64,000 nt of DNA from Mauremys mutica (Eukaryota; Chordata; Testudines; Geoemydidae), in contig NC_059072.1 of NCBI RefSeq assembly GCF_020497125.1, positions 301,896,781 through 301,960,780 on the forward strand. The letters are read 5' to 3'. Both the position numbers and the translations under genes were made by a program. The notes beneath the pieces were generated by a model that was not told the DNA's origin, did no database searches, and was given only the letters and a program-made list of their open reading frames with translations. Numbering within the stretch: position 1 is the stretch's first letter; the number at the start of each line of letters is the position of its first letter. Below are positions 1-12,834 of the stretch, piece by piece.

Positions 1-44
1 TCCCGTGTAGTATACTTCCCAGGTCCTGGCTTGGAGCCTAAGAT

Positions 45-327
45 CTAGGCCTGGTCTACACCTACAAATTAGATCACGCTAGCTACATCATTAAGAGCTG
101 TGAAAAAAGTCACACCTTGTGCAATGTAGTTAGGTCGACCTACCCCCACTGTCGATGCAGTTAGATCAATGGTAGAATTCTTCCATGTAGCTAGCTTCTG
201 CCTATCAAAGGGATATATTTAGTACAATGATAGAAAAATCTCTTCTCTCTCTGTAGCAAGTGTCTGCGCTACAGATGTCTATGCTGTGGAACATAACTGC
301 AGCACACGTAGCGTAGACATACTCCTG
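45..327. mobile_element. MITE-like element with 'GTCTACAC' ends
   Basis: The left end reads CTAGGCCTGGTCTACACCTAC and the right end reads GTAGCGTAGACATACTCCTGG. These are imperfect inverted repeats around the core GTCTAC. Similar ends recur at 1461, 14190, 22612, 30957 and 34286, which marks a group of non-autonomous DNA elements. There is no coding capacity. The superfamily is not assigned because no clean target duplication is visible. Confidence 0.55.
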
Positions 328-1460
328 GAATCAGAGCATGAATTAATAGCACCCATATGCAAATGAGACTTTGTTGTAAGCTTATGCTGTTTCCTTTAAA
401 CTGTGTTCTTCCATAGTCCTTTTTTTTAAATTTTTTTTTTAAATAAATGAAGTACAGTAACCTACTTAGCACTGGAATTTTTTTATTATGCTACAACTGG
501 AGAGAGAATTGTACTCTAAGTAAATTCAAATAAGCTACTTTTCAGTTGCGTCATTGCTAGTAAAAAAGTTAGCAGTAAGTCTGATCCTTGGTGTGGTTTT
601 ATATGGTAGAAAATGGAGGTTGCCTTAGCTTTTTTAAAATCTATTGAATACGTGTCAGCGTGTCTTAATCCTTTTCTGTATATAATTTCTGATGGTGCTG
701 GAATAGATAAAACATCTCTTGCACACTGCTCTCACTAGAGTCAAGTGGACAGAGAATAGAGGATTTCAACCAAAACCATCAGATAGAATTAACAGTCTGC
801 TTAGCTCTTCTGCTTCCAACAACTGAGCAGAGTGGGATGGTTTGGATGACTAGTCAGAACAAATGATTGAAGGGAAAAGGGCTCATGTCTGGACTCTCTT
901 AGAAGCAAATGGCCTCAATTTAATCAGCTTTATAGAGCACCCCCTGGTAGCTGGATGATTGAGATTAGCAATCAAAAAACTGACCAAGAATTTTAAGAGG
1001 AAATCTGATAAAATAAGTTTGAGGCATTTTTAATGCTCGGTGCCTCCTCCTTTTGTGTGAAAACTTTTTTTTGTAAATCAGTTCATTTTGAATGCTTTTT
1101 GGCAATGAAAGGATTCTGAAAGCATTCTTCTTATAACACTGACTTATTGAATTGCTATTGAAGACTATACCAGTTTACTGAGATTATATATAAATATCCT
1201 ACCACTTCCCAGGCATGATCCGGTAGAGATATTAAGTGGAAAGAAAATATCAAATGAAATTGCATGAGAAATACAGATACTTTCAAGTTAGCATGACTGT
1301 ACTTTTCTGTCCCTTATTTAGATTTTTAAATTATTTTGAAAGTTTATTTAAAACTTTATAATAAAGTGCCCCAACTGCCGGAAGTTAGACAAACAGATGT
1401 GGTCTCTGCCCCATGATAGTTCTAGCAAGCACATGTTTGGCATGGGGAAGAGGAAGAGAC

Positions 1461-1723
1461 TTAGGCCACGTCTACACTACCCGCTGGATCGGCGGATAGT
1501 AATCGATCTATCGGGGATTGATTTATTGCATCTCGTCTAGACGCGATAAATCAATCCCCGAATTGATGCCCGTACTCCACCTTGGCAGGGAGGAGTAAGA
1601 TGAGTCGACGGGGGAGCCGCGGCAGTTGACTTGCCGCCGTGAGGATGGCCAGGTAAGTCGAACTAAGATACTTCATCATAGATCGATTTCACCCCCGCTC
1701 CTCCCAGTGTAGACCAGCCCATA
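1461..1723. mobile_element. MITE with internal self-complementary segment
   Basis: The left end TTAGGCCACGTCTACACT pairs with the right end AGTGTAGACCAGCCCA. Positions about 1500-1560 contain a self-complementary stretch (ATCGGGGATTGATTTAT against ATAAATCAATCCCCG) that can fold into a strong hairpin. The layout and internal words match the copy at 22612-22927, so both belong to one family. It is non-coding and rich in CpG relative to its surroundings. Confidence 0.75.
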
Positions 1724-2953
1724 GATAAGTGATTGAGTGGTGATGGCTTGAATGCCAATTGTAGTTACACATAGTTTTAAAAATCTGCAAAGAAGCTTAA
1801 AAATACAGTTGGGTTACAAAATGGTGTGATGTGAATAGTAAGATTTGCATTCCCTTTTGCATTCTTTGTTTTTTATAAATGCTAGCAATAGTAGTTGTAA
1901 TAACTTTTTTGTCTTCTCCTTCTTGCCTCCTAAACACAGCTCTTTAATTTATTTGAACTTAAATCTCTCCAAAAAACCTCAACCAAATAAACTAGGTTAA
2001 AAAAACCCTAACAACAACCAAAAACAAAGGCAGGAAAAATTGTAATTTTAGGAATATACTTTGAAGTGTAAGTTCTGCATTTCTTTGCTACCGAACTTAT
2101 TCTCTGGGTACTAGCTTTTGTTCCCAAGTGCTACTATGCAAAGCAGTTCTTTTTGCATGAGACTATTTGATGGAAGTGGTTTCACATTTACTATATTCTG
2201 CTGCCAGGTGTGCATATCAAATTCAGGTCATGCTGCTTGAAAGAATCATGGAACAGTTTTATTAATCATAGACCTGGCAATGCTATGGTACATAGGACTG
2301 GAAGTACCAAATGCCCTTCATTACCACTAACAGGAATGATCTTGCGTGAGGGCCCTTCTGAAGCCAATACATCAATCTCTCATGAGCTAAAAGAACCCTG
2401 CAATGTTGGCAGTTGTGTCTTCCATGCAAGGATGTTAAAAACTTGTGTCTTCTTCACAAGGCCTATTATAAAATCGTAACACACAATTCTCATCTTATTG
2501 CATCTCATGCAACTGGGCATTCAACACAGCCCCTAGGCCACATGCACAAAGAAGATGGTTCAGTACTGTCTCCAAAGGTCTCATCACTTCTTTCATGCTC
2601 TCAATAGGGCAGAACTAATCATGTCTCTTCAGACAGTCCTGAAGCGATCACGTAGAGATTCACACAAAGCAAAACTCCACAGAAACAGGTTAACAGTTAT
2701 GAGGAAAAAATTGTATTAGCTTCTAGTTTGTTATTGTAGAAGACAAGCAAATACCAAAGAAACACATTGACCTGTTTTCATATATGACACTTGTCAGAAA
2801 ACAACTTTACCTATCTTTAATGTATATACTAAGTTTAACACTAGTATAAACTAGGTTCAGGAATTTTTAAATAGTCCCTACATTTCTTCAGTGGCTGAAA
2901 ATTTGATATAAGACATCTTTACTCAGGATAATTTTTTCTCTTCAAACAATGTA

Positions 2954-3265
2954 CAGTAGAACCTCAGAGTTACGAAAACCAGAGTTACGAACTGACCAGT
3001 CAACCACACACCTCATTTGGAACCAGAAGTATGCAATCAGGCAGTAGAGATTTAAAAAAAATAAGCAAATACAGTATAGTAGTATATTAAACATAAACTA
3101 CTAAAAATAAAGGGAAAGCAGCATTTTTTTCCTGCATAGTAAAGTTTCAAAGCTGTATTAAATCAATGTAGTTGTTCTGTCTCAAGTTTACAACTGAACA
3201 ACGTTTTGTTCAGAGTTACAAACAACCGGCATTCCCAAGGTGTTTGTAACTCTGAGGTTCTACTG
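2954..3265. mobile_element. Tigger/pogo-like non-autonomous element (TcMar)
   Basis: The ends are CAGTAGAACCTCAGAGTTAC and its inverted copy GTAACTCTGAGGTTCTACTG, a nearly perfect terminal repeat of about 24 bp. TA dinucleotides flank both ends (2952-2953 and 3266-3267), the target duplication expected of the Tc1/mariner superfamily. CAGT-type ends with the phrase 'cctc..gttacga' resemble Tigger elements. It is 312 bp with no transposase, so it is a non-autonomous copy. Confidence 0.8.
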
Positions 3266-3289
3266 TAATTTAATAGAAATTGACTAGGT

Positions 3290-3775
3290 CAGTGAAACAG
3301 GGTGGCTTGCCCCAGGGACTGGAGAGCCTGGGGCTAAGACAGTTGTGATTTCTGCCTTAGCCCCACCTGTCAGATGATCCAAGTATAAAATAAGCAGGAA
3401 GTTGCAGTGAAGGGGGCAAGACTCAGGAAACTGTGGCAGGGTCTGCAGAGAGCAAGGAAAACTCTCCAGGCAGGGAGGCTTGGGTGAGACCCTGTCCAAG
3501 CAGAGGAGAGACTGCAAAGGCCCCAGGCAGAAAGATCTGGGAGGAGGAAGAGAAACCTTGTGTCATGTGGTTTATGAATGGAGTTTATTTGGGATTTTGA
3601 GTTTTATTTGCAGTTTTTTATATTAATAAACCCAGTACCCTCCTAAGGAGGGGTATTTTTGACAAAGAAAATGAAGTTTGATTTGAATACACCCAGAGAG
3701 AAATTAGCTGCCTGTAGTGTGACCCTGGCCCACAAGGGGGCACAAAGGAGGCGGTCAGATTAAAAAATCCTAAAA
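3290..3775 (+). mobile_element. possible solo LTR
   Basis: This 0.5-kb block has an order of signals that resembles an LTR: an AT-rich TATA-like word at 3383-3392 (AGTATAAAAT), a G-rich middle, AATAAA near 3625, and the phrase GTGACCCTGGCCCACAAGGGGGC near its end. I cannot see clean TG...CA borders or a target duplication. It could be another type of repeat. Confidence 0.35.
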
Positions 3776-4573
3776 CCAGTGTAATAAATAAGTGAAGAAT
3801 AATAAGACAGTGTTACAGTATATTTACATATGAAGTTTGTGATCTAAACAAAAGAAAGTCAAGTAATTTTAAGTTACGGCTGATACTCTACACCATGCTG
3901 TTCTCCTCCCCCTAGTTTCTTCTCTCACAATGGTGAGAGCTAAGAATGGACTCGAGTCTTCACTTTAAAATTTCGTGATTATTGTAGAACTGTGTCATAA
4001 GTATAACGCTGGCATGCATAGAAGTATTTTGCCTCTGAATAGGGAGTATATGCATTATGTACATAATGAGAATTTAAAAAACATATTACAAATAAGGTGA
4101 CTGAATGTTTGCAGTTTTTATAAAGTGGAGATAAATCCTCCCTAGACCTTAATTCCATTGACTGTACTTTTGAATACTAGTCCGTACGTAAACATGCTGT
4201 ATGGTACATAGATGCTCTCAGCTACAAGGGGTGCTAAATCCTAACCCAACATGTGTGGATAAGATGTCTGTTTGTATGAAATTGAGAATTTATTTTTATG
4301 GACAACTTTTTATTGATAAAATGAAAGGCAGTAATTATAGAAGTATAACTTTTTTTTGACAGTTTTGATACTCTAGCACATTTATTTCCATGCTTGTCAT
4401 TTCTATTTTTCCATGTTTTTCTATTAAAACTACTTTGTTAATAATCTGTTCAGTTGTTTTAATGAAAAAAACAGACATCATGCTACTTAAAACTTAAAAT
4501 GAAAAGTGCATATTTAACTGCACAACTCACAATAAAAGGGTGAATAATTACAATATATATATATATTTTTATT

Positions 4574-4753
4574 GGAGATATACCAATCTCCTAGAACTGG
4601 AAGGGACCTTGAAAGGTCATCAAGTCCAGCCCCCTGCCTTCACTAGCAGGACCAATTTTTGCCCCAGATCCCTACGTGGCCTCCTCAAGGATTGACCTCA
4701 CAACCCTGGGTTTAGCAGGCCAATGCTCAAACCACTGAGCTATCCCTCCCCGC
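4574..4753 (-). mobile_element. tRNA-derived SINE with CR1-like tail (turtle pol III SINE type)
   Basis: On the minus strand the element starts with GGATAGCTCAGTGGTTTGAG, which contains an A box (TAGCTCAGTGG). It continues with GGTTGTGAGGTCAATCC, a B box. It ends in a CR1-like segment (GGTCCCTTCCAGTTCTAGGA). The same family is present on the plus strand at 13738-13932. A tRNA-Lys-related SINE with a CR1-like 3' end is known from hidden-necked turtles, and this is the best single clue to the host. Confidence 0.85.
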
Positions 4754-6379
4754 TTATTGAAGTGAAGGTAATTGAATAGTCCTATTCTTACGCTTGTTAT
4801 TCTAATTTAATTACACTAGCTGCCAAGTGATCGGTGGACTTCTCATATCAGAGTGCCTGAGGGGTTCTACAGCAAAACAGGAAATACAACAGAAGAAAAA
4901 CATTTAAAGAGAAAACACTCTTTTAAAACAAATTGTGTGTGTGTGGTGGGAGGAGAACACACAAGGTGCAGTGATGGAGAAAGAGGATGCACACAGTTAA
5001 TAATGGTGGTAATCACAGGGGCTAATGAAAATAACTTTAGGTAAAAAGTCTTAAGGTAATGGTTAAAAGTGGAGAGAGGTCATGGGAAAGAGAGTCCCTC
5101 ACTCTAGGGTCCTCTGAAGCAAAGGCAATCTTGTTAGCTTAAAAAGATACATAATATCTGTCAAGCTGTCCTCCAGTGGCTCAAGAGCGTGAATACCTGT
5201 CCAAGACTGTTCAGAAGCAGGTCACAAACTCCAAATTGGTTGTGAGTTCTATACTTAGATATCACCAATTATCAAGTGAAAAAACTCTTCAAGCACTATG
5301 GAGGCACAGACAGTCCCTTGTAAGCTTAACAGGGTGGTAAGATACACCTTACACCAAACATCTCAGCAATATTCAGATTACTACCAGTCCCAAAGACCAG
5401 ACCCTTACCCTAGGTCAGTTACACCTGAGATCTCACACCAAAGACAATCCTATAATAAACTATCTAAAGATTTAGTAACTAGGAAAAGAAAATGAGAGAG
5501 TGGAGCTTTTTGTACTAGTTGGAGTTTCCTGAGTGCTGTAGGTTTCATTTCCAGGTATATTGCGTTGTATGTGTTCAGCCGAGAAGTGACAAAGGCTGCA
5601 AATCCTCAAAATAATTTCCTCTGCCCATGAGGATCACCTCTGTTTTGCTCTGGTTCAGATTCAGCTATCTGTTCTTCATCCATGAGTTCATCTCATTCAA
5701 GCTCTGAGCCCGCTTGGTGGTAGCGGTGTGGTCGTTTGTGATGCAAGGTAGAGATATAGGTCAGCTAGTGTTGTTGGCAGTCGAGTCCATGTCATCTGAC
5801 CGGTTCACCTGGTGGTTGCATGTAGATGTTGCAGAATTGATTCTTCTGAGTGTCCAGAGTCCTCTTATCCTCAGTAGGTCTGGTAGAGTTCCAGTAGCCA
5901 GAAGCCCCAAGCAGCTGGACCTCCCACAGTGGTGCTAAGAGTATAGATCTGTTATCTCCACTGACTGTCAGCTACTGAGTTGTTCTGTTCTGTTCTCTTT
6001 TTAAGCTCCTCCTCCAGCCCATATATGCTTTTCAGGTGTGTGGGGTTGGGGTAGCCTGGGCCCTAAATAGCACTTAACTCCTTCCTTTTCTGTGTGGGGT
6101 TGTACACCCTCACAGCTGGCAATAACAACACCACCATGAGCTAAGGAAGTATTATCCCCACTTTGCAGATTGGGAATCAAAGCACAGAGAATGAGTGATT
6201 TACCTGCGGTGAGACAGAAAGTCTATAAATGAACTGAGAAAAGAGTCCAGTCTTCTGAATACCCATCGGTGCTTTTGTTCTCTTAATGAGAATGAAGCTG
6301 TAGCTGGAAATAAGGAGTGGAGCCTGTACCATGTAACTAGTCAGCTCCCCACAGATCACTGGCAAGTAGAGCTGAGGGG

Positions 6380-6990
6380 AATTTTGCAACAAAACTTTTC
6401 TTTTGGGGTCAGAAACTGCTGATTCATAAAAACTTTTGTTGGGAAAGTTTCTTGGGTCCAGGCTGAAATTTCAGAGCAGGTGGGCAAGGGAGAAAGGGAA
6501 AAAAAACCAAAAAAACCCCAAACCCCTAGCATAGCCAATAGCCTTTGGTGGTTAGTGGACTCACCTGAGATGTAGGGGAGACAGGTTCAAGTCTCTTCTC
6601 TGCCTGATTCTCTCTGCCCATGAATATGTAATAAGTTCCTGCATTGAATTGGGCAGAATAAGAACTTTGAACCTGGGTCTCCCATATCCCTGGTTGTCCC
6701 CTAACCAACTGCCTTTGTCCCAAGGAATATTTAATTATTTATACAAAGTGGAACAGCTCCAACAGGAGAGATCGAGAGAGTCTGACTGTTTAGCTCAGGT
6801 GGATTCACAGCAGGGATTGATCCTGTATCTCCCTCATCCCAGGTGAGTGCCCTACCCACTGGGCTATTGGCTATTCTGGGCTGGTCCCTATCCTTCTCTT
6901 GTTTTTTGTGAAAAATTTCCAACGGTCTTGGTCTCATCCCAGTGTGGAACAAAAACAAATCTTGAAACCTCTAAATTTTTCATAACCCAG
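6380..6990. repeat. inverted pair of tRNA-like repeat units
   Basis: The left unit contains AGCATAGCCAATAGCC, then GTGGTTAGTGGACTCACCTG (A-box-like), then ACAGGTTCAAGTC (B-box-like), around 6528-6600. The right unit, read on the minus strand around 6890-6800, has AGCCAATAGCCCAGTGGG, GGGCACTCACCTGGGATG and CAGGATCAATCCC. The two units are thus diverged copies facing each other, with related A/T-rich outer parts (for example GTTGGGAAAGTTTC against GTTGGAAATTTTTC). The family name is unknown to me. It may be an old SINE or a foldback element. Confidence 0.55.
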
Positions 6991-9344
6991 AATAATTTTT
7001 TTCGGATTGCCCTACCAGCAAGTGCTCTGTTGATCACAGTTTAAGAGCCATTGGTTTACACCATATCTTCACAGAACTGCATGGTATAAAGGCATCTTTT
7101 GACACTAAATCAAACATTTTAATAAAATATGAAAAGTCTAATCCAGTCCCCAGGATGCCAGATTACATAAATCATGAAAATTTAAAAGACAGTAAGCACA
7201 GTCCATAATTCTTCAGCTTTATCTGGAGTCAGTTGCTATAAACTGCTTTTTCCATGTTGCACAGTTCCCTGGCACACTTTTACCATAGTCACATCAATTA
7301 GATTGCTGCTTTTCACACTTAAAAATATGGATTTATGGGCAGTGAATAATGAATTAGAGAGTAATCTTTTTTTTCACCACTGAGATCTGCTGGAAAGAGG
7401 TGCCCTGTCTAAGGAGTTATTGTGGATGAAAGGTTTCATTGAACTGGCTAATCAAAGAGCAGATGTATTAAACTTCTTGGGGAATAGTTAGAAAACTGAA
7501 TTCAAAATATGTCATAAGTAACCAGAATTTCCCACACCTTCTAGTAAAGTGGAGTGAAGTCAATGTAAACTTGGAATGCAGTGAAACCAATGAATTATTT
7601 TAAACTGTATAATCTGTAACTCAAAAGGAAATGCTCTAAAAGTAGGCCTGGCAGAATTCAATTTTTGTTTTTTAATTTTGATGGATAATATCTCTGTTCA
7701 TTTTAAAGCATTTTTTATTTTTATCAATATACATTTTCACAGTTGCAGGAATTATGGAGGCGGGTCTGACAGTAATTTTTTAATGGCATTGGATGCTGAG
7801 ATTCACAAAGTTAACACTTGATAACTGTTAGAACACAAATTGTCAACATCAGATGTCAAAATATACTCAATAAGTATTCTTAAACTCTAAGTTCTCACGC
7901 AGCATTTTTCTTAGTTTGCTTATCTGTATATTTTGATGATTATCCATGGAAATAGCTTTTGGTCAGTTTGTATGTGTATGCTGAAATCGACATTTACTGA
8001 CATTTACCAATAAAAATCTAATCCTTTCAATCCTATCTATAAAGTCTCAAAGATACCCAGCACTTTAATGTGTCAACTAACAGGAGTTTGATAAACTAGA
8101 GTTATGATATGAGCTGCAGTTTGTTATGACACCTGTTGTTGTCTTATACAGACTTAAAGCTATTAAAATATCAGAAACAATATGGTATAATGACAGATCA
8201 TTTTGTAACCAAAATTGTTTGGAAAGCCTTTACTAATGGAGAGGTATAGTACTGATGCATGTTTAGGTTCTTCAGAAAAGTCAATAAATATTAAGGTTCT
8301 GGGAACACTCTCCTATCACTTTATAGGTCTTCACAACATTTATATTGTCCAAAAGTTCAGTATTTTCACAAATGTTGATAACATTTAGTGGATTTGATAG
8401 CCAGAAATAACAGCCTGCTTTCTACTGAGTACAACTCCTTAGAGTTGTGTCTTAATCAATGGAATTTGTTAGTGTTCTTAAAAGGAGAAAACCAACAGAG
8501 TAATATAAATGAAAAATTGAATATTTGTTGAGACAGACCTAATTATAAGATTGATTTTATTGTAATTTTTGTTTATATTTTCTTTCAAAGAATGATTTGA
8601 ATTGAAAGTATGCAGTAGTGTTAATGTGCCTCTCTGCGGCAATGCTATTGTTACATCCTTTAGTAAGGGATGATTGCTGTTGTTGACATTTTAAATGTGT
8701 TAGACCATTACCCTAGAACCACAGACACTATTTACTCTTCCCTGTGGAATTGTAATGGGATTTTTGCATTTTGCTTGTGGGAGGCATCTTCTCTTGAGTA
8801 GTTTTAGTAGTTTGTCTTATTTTATAGTTATACGTACATGTACTTTATGGAACAACAAAATCTTTGAGTGCCTACTCTGCAGCCATTGAAGACAATAGCA
8901 ACACTCCCATGGACTTCACTTGGTACAGGATCAAGTCCAGCATGACTTTATTAAAATTAGCATAACCAGCAGTGTAATTTGATTGTGTCTCTGGAAAAAG
9001 TCATATACATTTCTGTAATTTTGCAATTTTGATTTTCTGACGTATGTGGTATTTACATTCCACTCTTCTGCCTGGAAAGAGTCATTTTACCCATTTAAAA
9101 CCTTTTAACTCAGAACTAGTGAAACTAAAATGAACAGTACTTGATATTCCAAGTAGTAGCTGTACATTATTGTTCTAAGACAGAAGTTAGCTCAATTGTG
9201 AATAATACCCAAGCCCTTAAGTCTTCGGAACTAAATCACAACCTTGTAAGTGATCTGTCCCTTGTGCAATATTTTACAGCTGTTCTATTCCCCTTATTAA
9301 TAAGAACAGTCTGTTCTTTCAGTTAATTGTCTTTCATTTACATA

Positions 9345-9450
9345 GTATTTTCCATTTTCAGAACTTTACAAACATGAACTAATGAGATAAATGTTTTGTA
9401 GATGGGGAAACTGAAGCAGAAAGGATAATTACTCAGGGCCACAGAGAGAG
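9345..9450 (-). repeat. MIR/L2-like old repeat fragment
   Basis: The phrase GTAGATGGGGAAACTGAAGCAGAAAGG followed by CAGGGCCACAGAGAG matches the well-known old amniote repeat wording 'gatggggaaactgaggcacagagagg...aggccaca' in inverse orientation to the MIR-like fragment at 60868. It is a short diverged remnant. Similar wording occurs at about 6140-6240 and 18533-18560. Confidence 0.45.
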
Positions 9451-9693
9451 TAAGGGCTTGGTTATAAGAACATTTCATTCACGCTAAGCTTGGATATGAA
9501 TCTATCTCACGCTAGCCTGTCGCATGCTAACTGTCCATGCAGACCCTGCTGACACGTACTAATTGTTCCTTAGTGCACTTTGATCTAGTCCTGTTTCAAA
9601 GCAAAGTAGATCAAATCACACTAAGGAATTGTTGGAATTTTAGTTGTGGCCAGAGGTGATTTACCAGCCGAACAAGGAGAGAAATCTGTAGAC

Positions 9694-10004
9694 CAGCGGT
9701 CGGCAATCTTTCAGAAGTGATGTGCCGAGTCTTCATTTATTCACTCTAATTTAAGGTTTTGCATGCCAGTAATACATTTTAACGTTTTTAGAAGGTCTCT
9801 TTCTATAAGTCTATAATGTATAATTAAACTGTTGTTGTATGTAAAGTAAATAAGGTTTTTAAAATGTTTAAGAAGCTTCATTTAAAATTAAATTAAAATA
9901 CAGAGCCCCCCGGACCGGTGGCCAGGACCCAGGCAGTGTGAGTGCCACTGAAGATCAGCTCGTGTGCCGCCTTTGGCACGCGTGCCATTGGTTGCCTACC
10001 CCTG
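9694..10004 (+). mobile_element. hAT-type MITE with perfect 8-bp target duplication
   Basis: The element begins CAGCGGTCGGCAATC and ends GGTTGCCTACCCCTG, imperfect terminal inverted repeats of the CAG...CTG type. It is flanked on both sides by CTGTAGAC (9686-9693 and 10005-10012), a perfect 8-bp duplication diagnostic of hAT transposition. The centre is AT-rich and the right third is GC-rich. It is 311 bp with no transposase. Confidence 0.92.
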
Positions 10005-10402
10005 CTGTAGACGTACAGGTCAGAGAAGTACAATTGGTTATGATTCCACAAAAAATTGCTGCATAAAGATAATTTACATTGGGTTTCTAGTTTTTGTTGG
10101 TGTTTATTTTTATCTTTAGATACATATTGAAACTGCTACAATCTTTTTTATTACATTAAATTACTTGCACCTTTTCTATTAATTTTTTCTGTTAATTTCT
10201 TTAACTGTGCCCATTCATAGCCCTGGCATAGCAATTTTTAAAGGTCAACCTTTTGTGTTTTTTGATGTCACAAGAAACCCTCAATAAAAATGTACTCTTA
10301 CATTGAACAATTGGGTGAAGATTTTGTTCTCTGTAGATACAATTTATTTTTATTTTGAAACAATTAATACAGAGCTGTCAGTGTAAGTGGCAGTAATGAA
10401 AC

Positions 10403-10830
10403 CAGAGGTGAAAGTAAGCCGGTACGGTCCGGTTTGGCGTACCGGCAAGAGCCAGTACACGGTGCTGGACCGCACCGGCTTCCATGGCAGGGATTTAAAG
10501 GGCTCTGGGCTCCCCACCGCAGAATCCCTCTCATGGCTCCGGTGGCCGGGATGAGGCCTGATTTAAAGGGCTCAGAGATCCGCGGTGGCTGGAGCCCTGG
10601 GCCCTTTAATTTGCCCCTGAGCCCTGGGGGGCTCCCAGCCACCTCTGCAGCTGGGAGCCCCGGGTTGATTTAAAGGGCTTGGGGCTCCCAGCCACAGCCG
10701 GTGCCCCACGGCCTTTAAATCTTGAGAGGCACCACCTCTTCCGGTTGAGGCCACGCCTCTTCTGGTTGAGGCCACGCCCCCTCAGGACTCCGGCAGTATC
10801 GGTAAGTCCTGTAAGTTACTTTCACCCCTG
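10403..10830 (+). mobile_element. GC-rich hAT-type MITE with perfect 8-bp target duplication
   Basis: The ends CAGAGGTGAAAGTAAGC and AGTTACTTTCACCCCTG form inverted repeats. AATGAAAC flanks both sides exactly (10395-10402 and 10831-10838). The interior is GC-rich with repeated 'gatttaaagggct' modules and produces several spurious open frames. It is non-coding. Confidence 0.92.
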
Positions 10831-11479
10831 AATGAAACTACTGTTTTGAGCTTGGCAACAAAGCATAGACTTGCAATCCAAGATCCCATCTTGATCAGAA
10901 TTCAAGACTTTGATTGAAAAAGACATATTATTAAAAATGTAATGATCTACAGAAGACTTGGAAAGTTAAGGGAGTATGAGTTAATGAGAACCATGAGATT
11001 TTCTTTTTCTGTAATGTGCTTAGAATTGTGCTTGCTTCAGACCATAACTGTGTGCCCTGTGAACATGTAGAAATCTCACAGCAATACAGAAATATTGGTG
11101 ATCTGTTTTGGTATTCAAATTTAGGAAGGTAAATCAATAGGCAGTGTCTCTGGAGGATGGAATGCATGGTATATTATTTTATTTAAAAAATGGTTTGCGT
11201 CCTTAGCAACCAAAATATTAACTGTCCAGGCTTCTGATGGCCTAGGTAAAGTCAAAAAAACAAAATTTAAACAAAAGGTCAACTTGAAAAATCACTCTTC
11301 TGTCTGAATTTTTTTAAGTTGTCCCTAAGATTATATAACTGAAAGTGACTAGGAAGAATGTAATTTTTTCTTTGATTTTTTTCAGTGTGTTTTTTTTAGC
11401 TTGGCAGTACTTTGTACATAGTTGGTTTCAATATTTTCCCTCAGCAGGCTTACCCTATTGTTTCTGTGGTATTTTCTCA

Positions 11480-12173
11480 CAAAAACGGCCCGAGGGACAC
11501 ATCCGGCCCGCGATACCATCCTGCCCAGCCCTTGAGATTCTGGCCGGGAAGGCTAGCCCTCGGCCCCTCCTCTGCTGTCCCCCCGCCCCCAGAGGTACGC
11601 CGCTGTGCGGGCAGCACTCTGGGCGGTGGAGTTGCACGCTTCTGCCAAGCAGAGCGGCAGCGTGTCTGGCTCCGGCTGGGTGGCGCGGCTGCCAGACATG
11701 CTGCTCTGAGCAGCATGGTAAGGGGACCGGGGGGTTGGATAAGGGGCATTGGATCCTGGGGGGCAGTCAGAGGATAGGGAGCAGGGGGTGGTTGGATGGG
11801 GAAGAGGTTCTGGAGGGCGGTTAGGGGACCGGGTGGGGGATTGGATAAGCGTGGGAGTCCTGGGGTGGCCTGTCAGGGGGCGGGGGTGTGGATAGGGGTC
11901 AGAGCAGTCAAGGTACTAGGAGTAGGGGGCAAGGGGGCAATAGGTAGGTAGTAGGTCCCGGGGGCAATAAGGTGTTGGGGGTCCAGGGAGAGGGTGAGGG
12001 GGGGTTGGATGGGTCAGGAGTTCTGAGGGAGGCAGTTAGGGCGTGGGAAGTGGGAGGGGTCAGATAAGGGGCGGGGCAAGGCTGTTTAGGGAGGCACAGC
12101 CTTCCCTACCCGGCCCTCCATACAGTTTTGCAACCCCAATGTGGCCCTCGGGCCAAAAAGTTTGCCCACCCCG
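11480..12173 (-). mobile_element. GC-rich hAT-type MITE, antisense copy of the 12197-12834 family
   Basis: Read on the minus strand it begins GGGGTGGGCAAACTTTTTGG (12173 backwards) and runs to CGGGCCGTTTTT near 11480. That is the same order of words as the plus-strand copy starting 24 bp away. The terminal CTG/CAG has decayed (CCCCGAT at 12170) and I see no target duplication. The long GC-rich interior gives false open reading frames on both strands. Confidence 0.82.
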
Positions 12174-12196
12174 ATCTAAGGTGATAGTCATTAATT

Positions 12197-12834
12197 CAGG
12201 GGTGGGCAAACTTTTTGGCCCGAGGGCCACATTGGGGTTGCAAAACTGTATGGAGGGCCGGGTAGGGAAGGCTGTGCCTTGCCAAACAGCCTGGCTTCCG
12301 CCCCCATCTGACCCCTCCCACTTCCCGCCCCCTGACTGCCCCTCTAAGAACCCCTGATCCATACAATCCCCCCCTGCTCCTTGTCCCCTAACTGCCCTCC
12401 TGGGACCCCCCACCCCCATCCAACCCCCCCTGCTCCCAGTCCCCTGACTGCTCTGACTCCTATCCACACCCCCGCCCCTTGACAAGCCCCCCCGGTACCC
12501 CATGCATAGCAACCTCTCCCTGTCCCCTGACTGCCCCCTGGGACCTCCCACCCCTTATCCAACCCCCCGGCTCTGGCCCCCTTACCATGCCGCTCAGAGC
12601 AGCATGTCTGGCAGCCGCGCTGCCCGGCTGGAGCCAGACACACTGCCACGCTGCTTGGCAGGAGTGTGCAACCCCGCCGCCCAGAGCGCTGCCTGCGTGG
12701 CAGCATGGCTGCAGGGGAGGGAGGACAGCGGGGGTTGGGAGAGGGCCTAGCCTCTCTGGCCGGGATCTCAGGGGCCGGGCAGGATGGTCCTGTGGGCCGG
12801 ATGTGGCCTGCGGGCTGTACTTTGCCCACCTCTG
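12197..12834 (+). mobile_element. GC-rich hAT-type MITE with perfect 8-bp target duplication
   Basis: The ends are CAGGGGTGGGCAAACTT and GTACTTTGCCCACCTCTG. CATTAATT lies at 12189-12196 and again at 12835-12842, a perfect 8-bp hAT duplication. The GC-rich interior contains CCAGACA/CTGCCACGC-type words and apparent frames of 60-160 codons, but these are repeat sequence, not genes. Confidence 0.93.
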
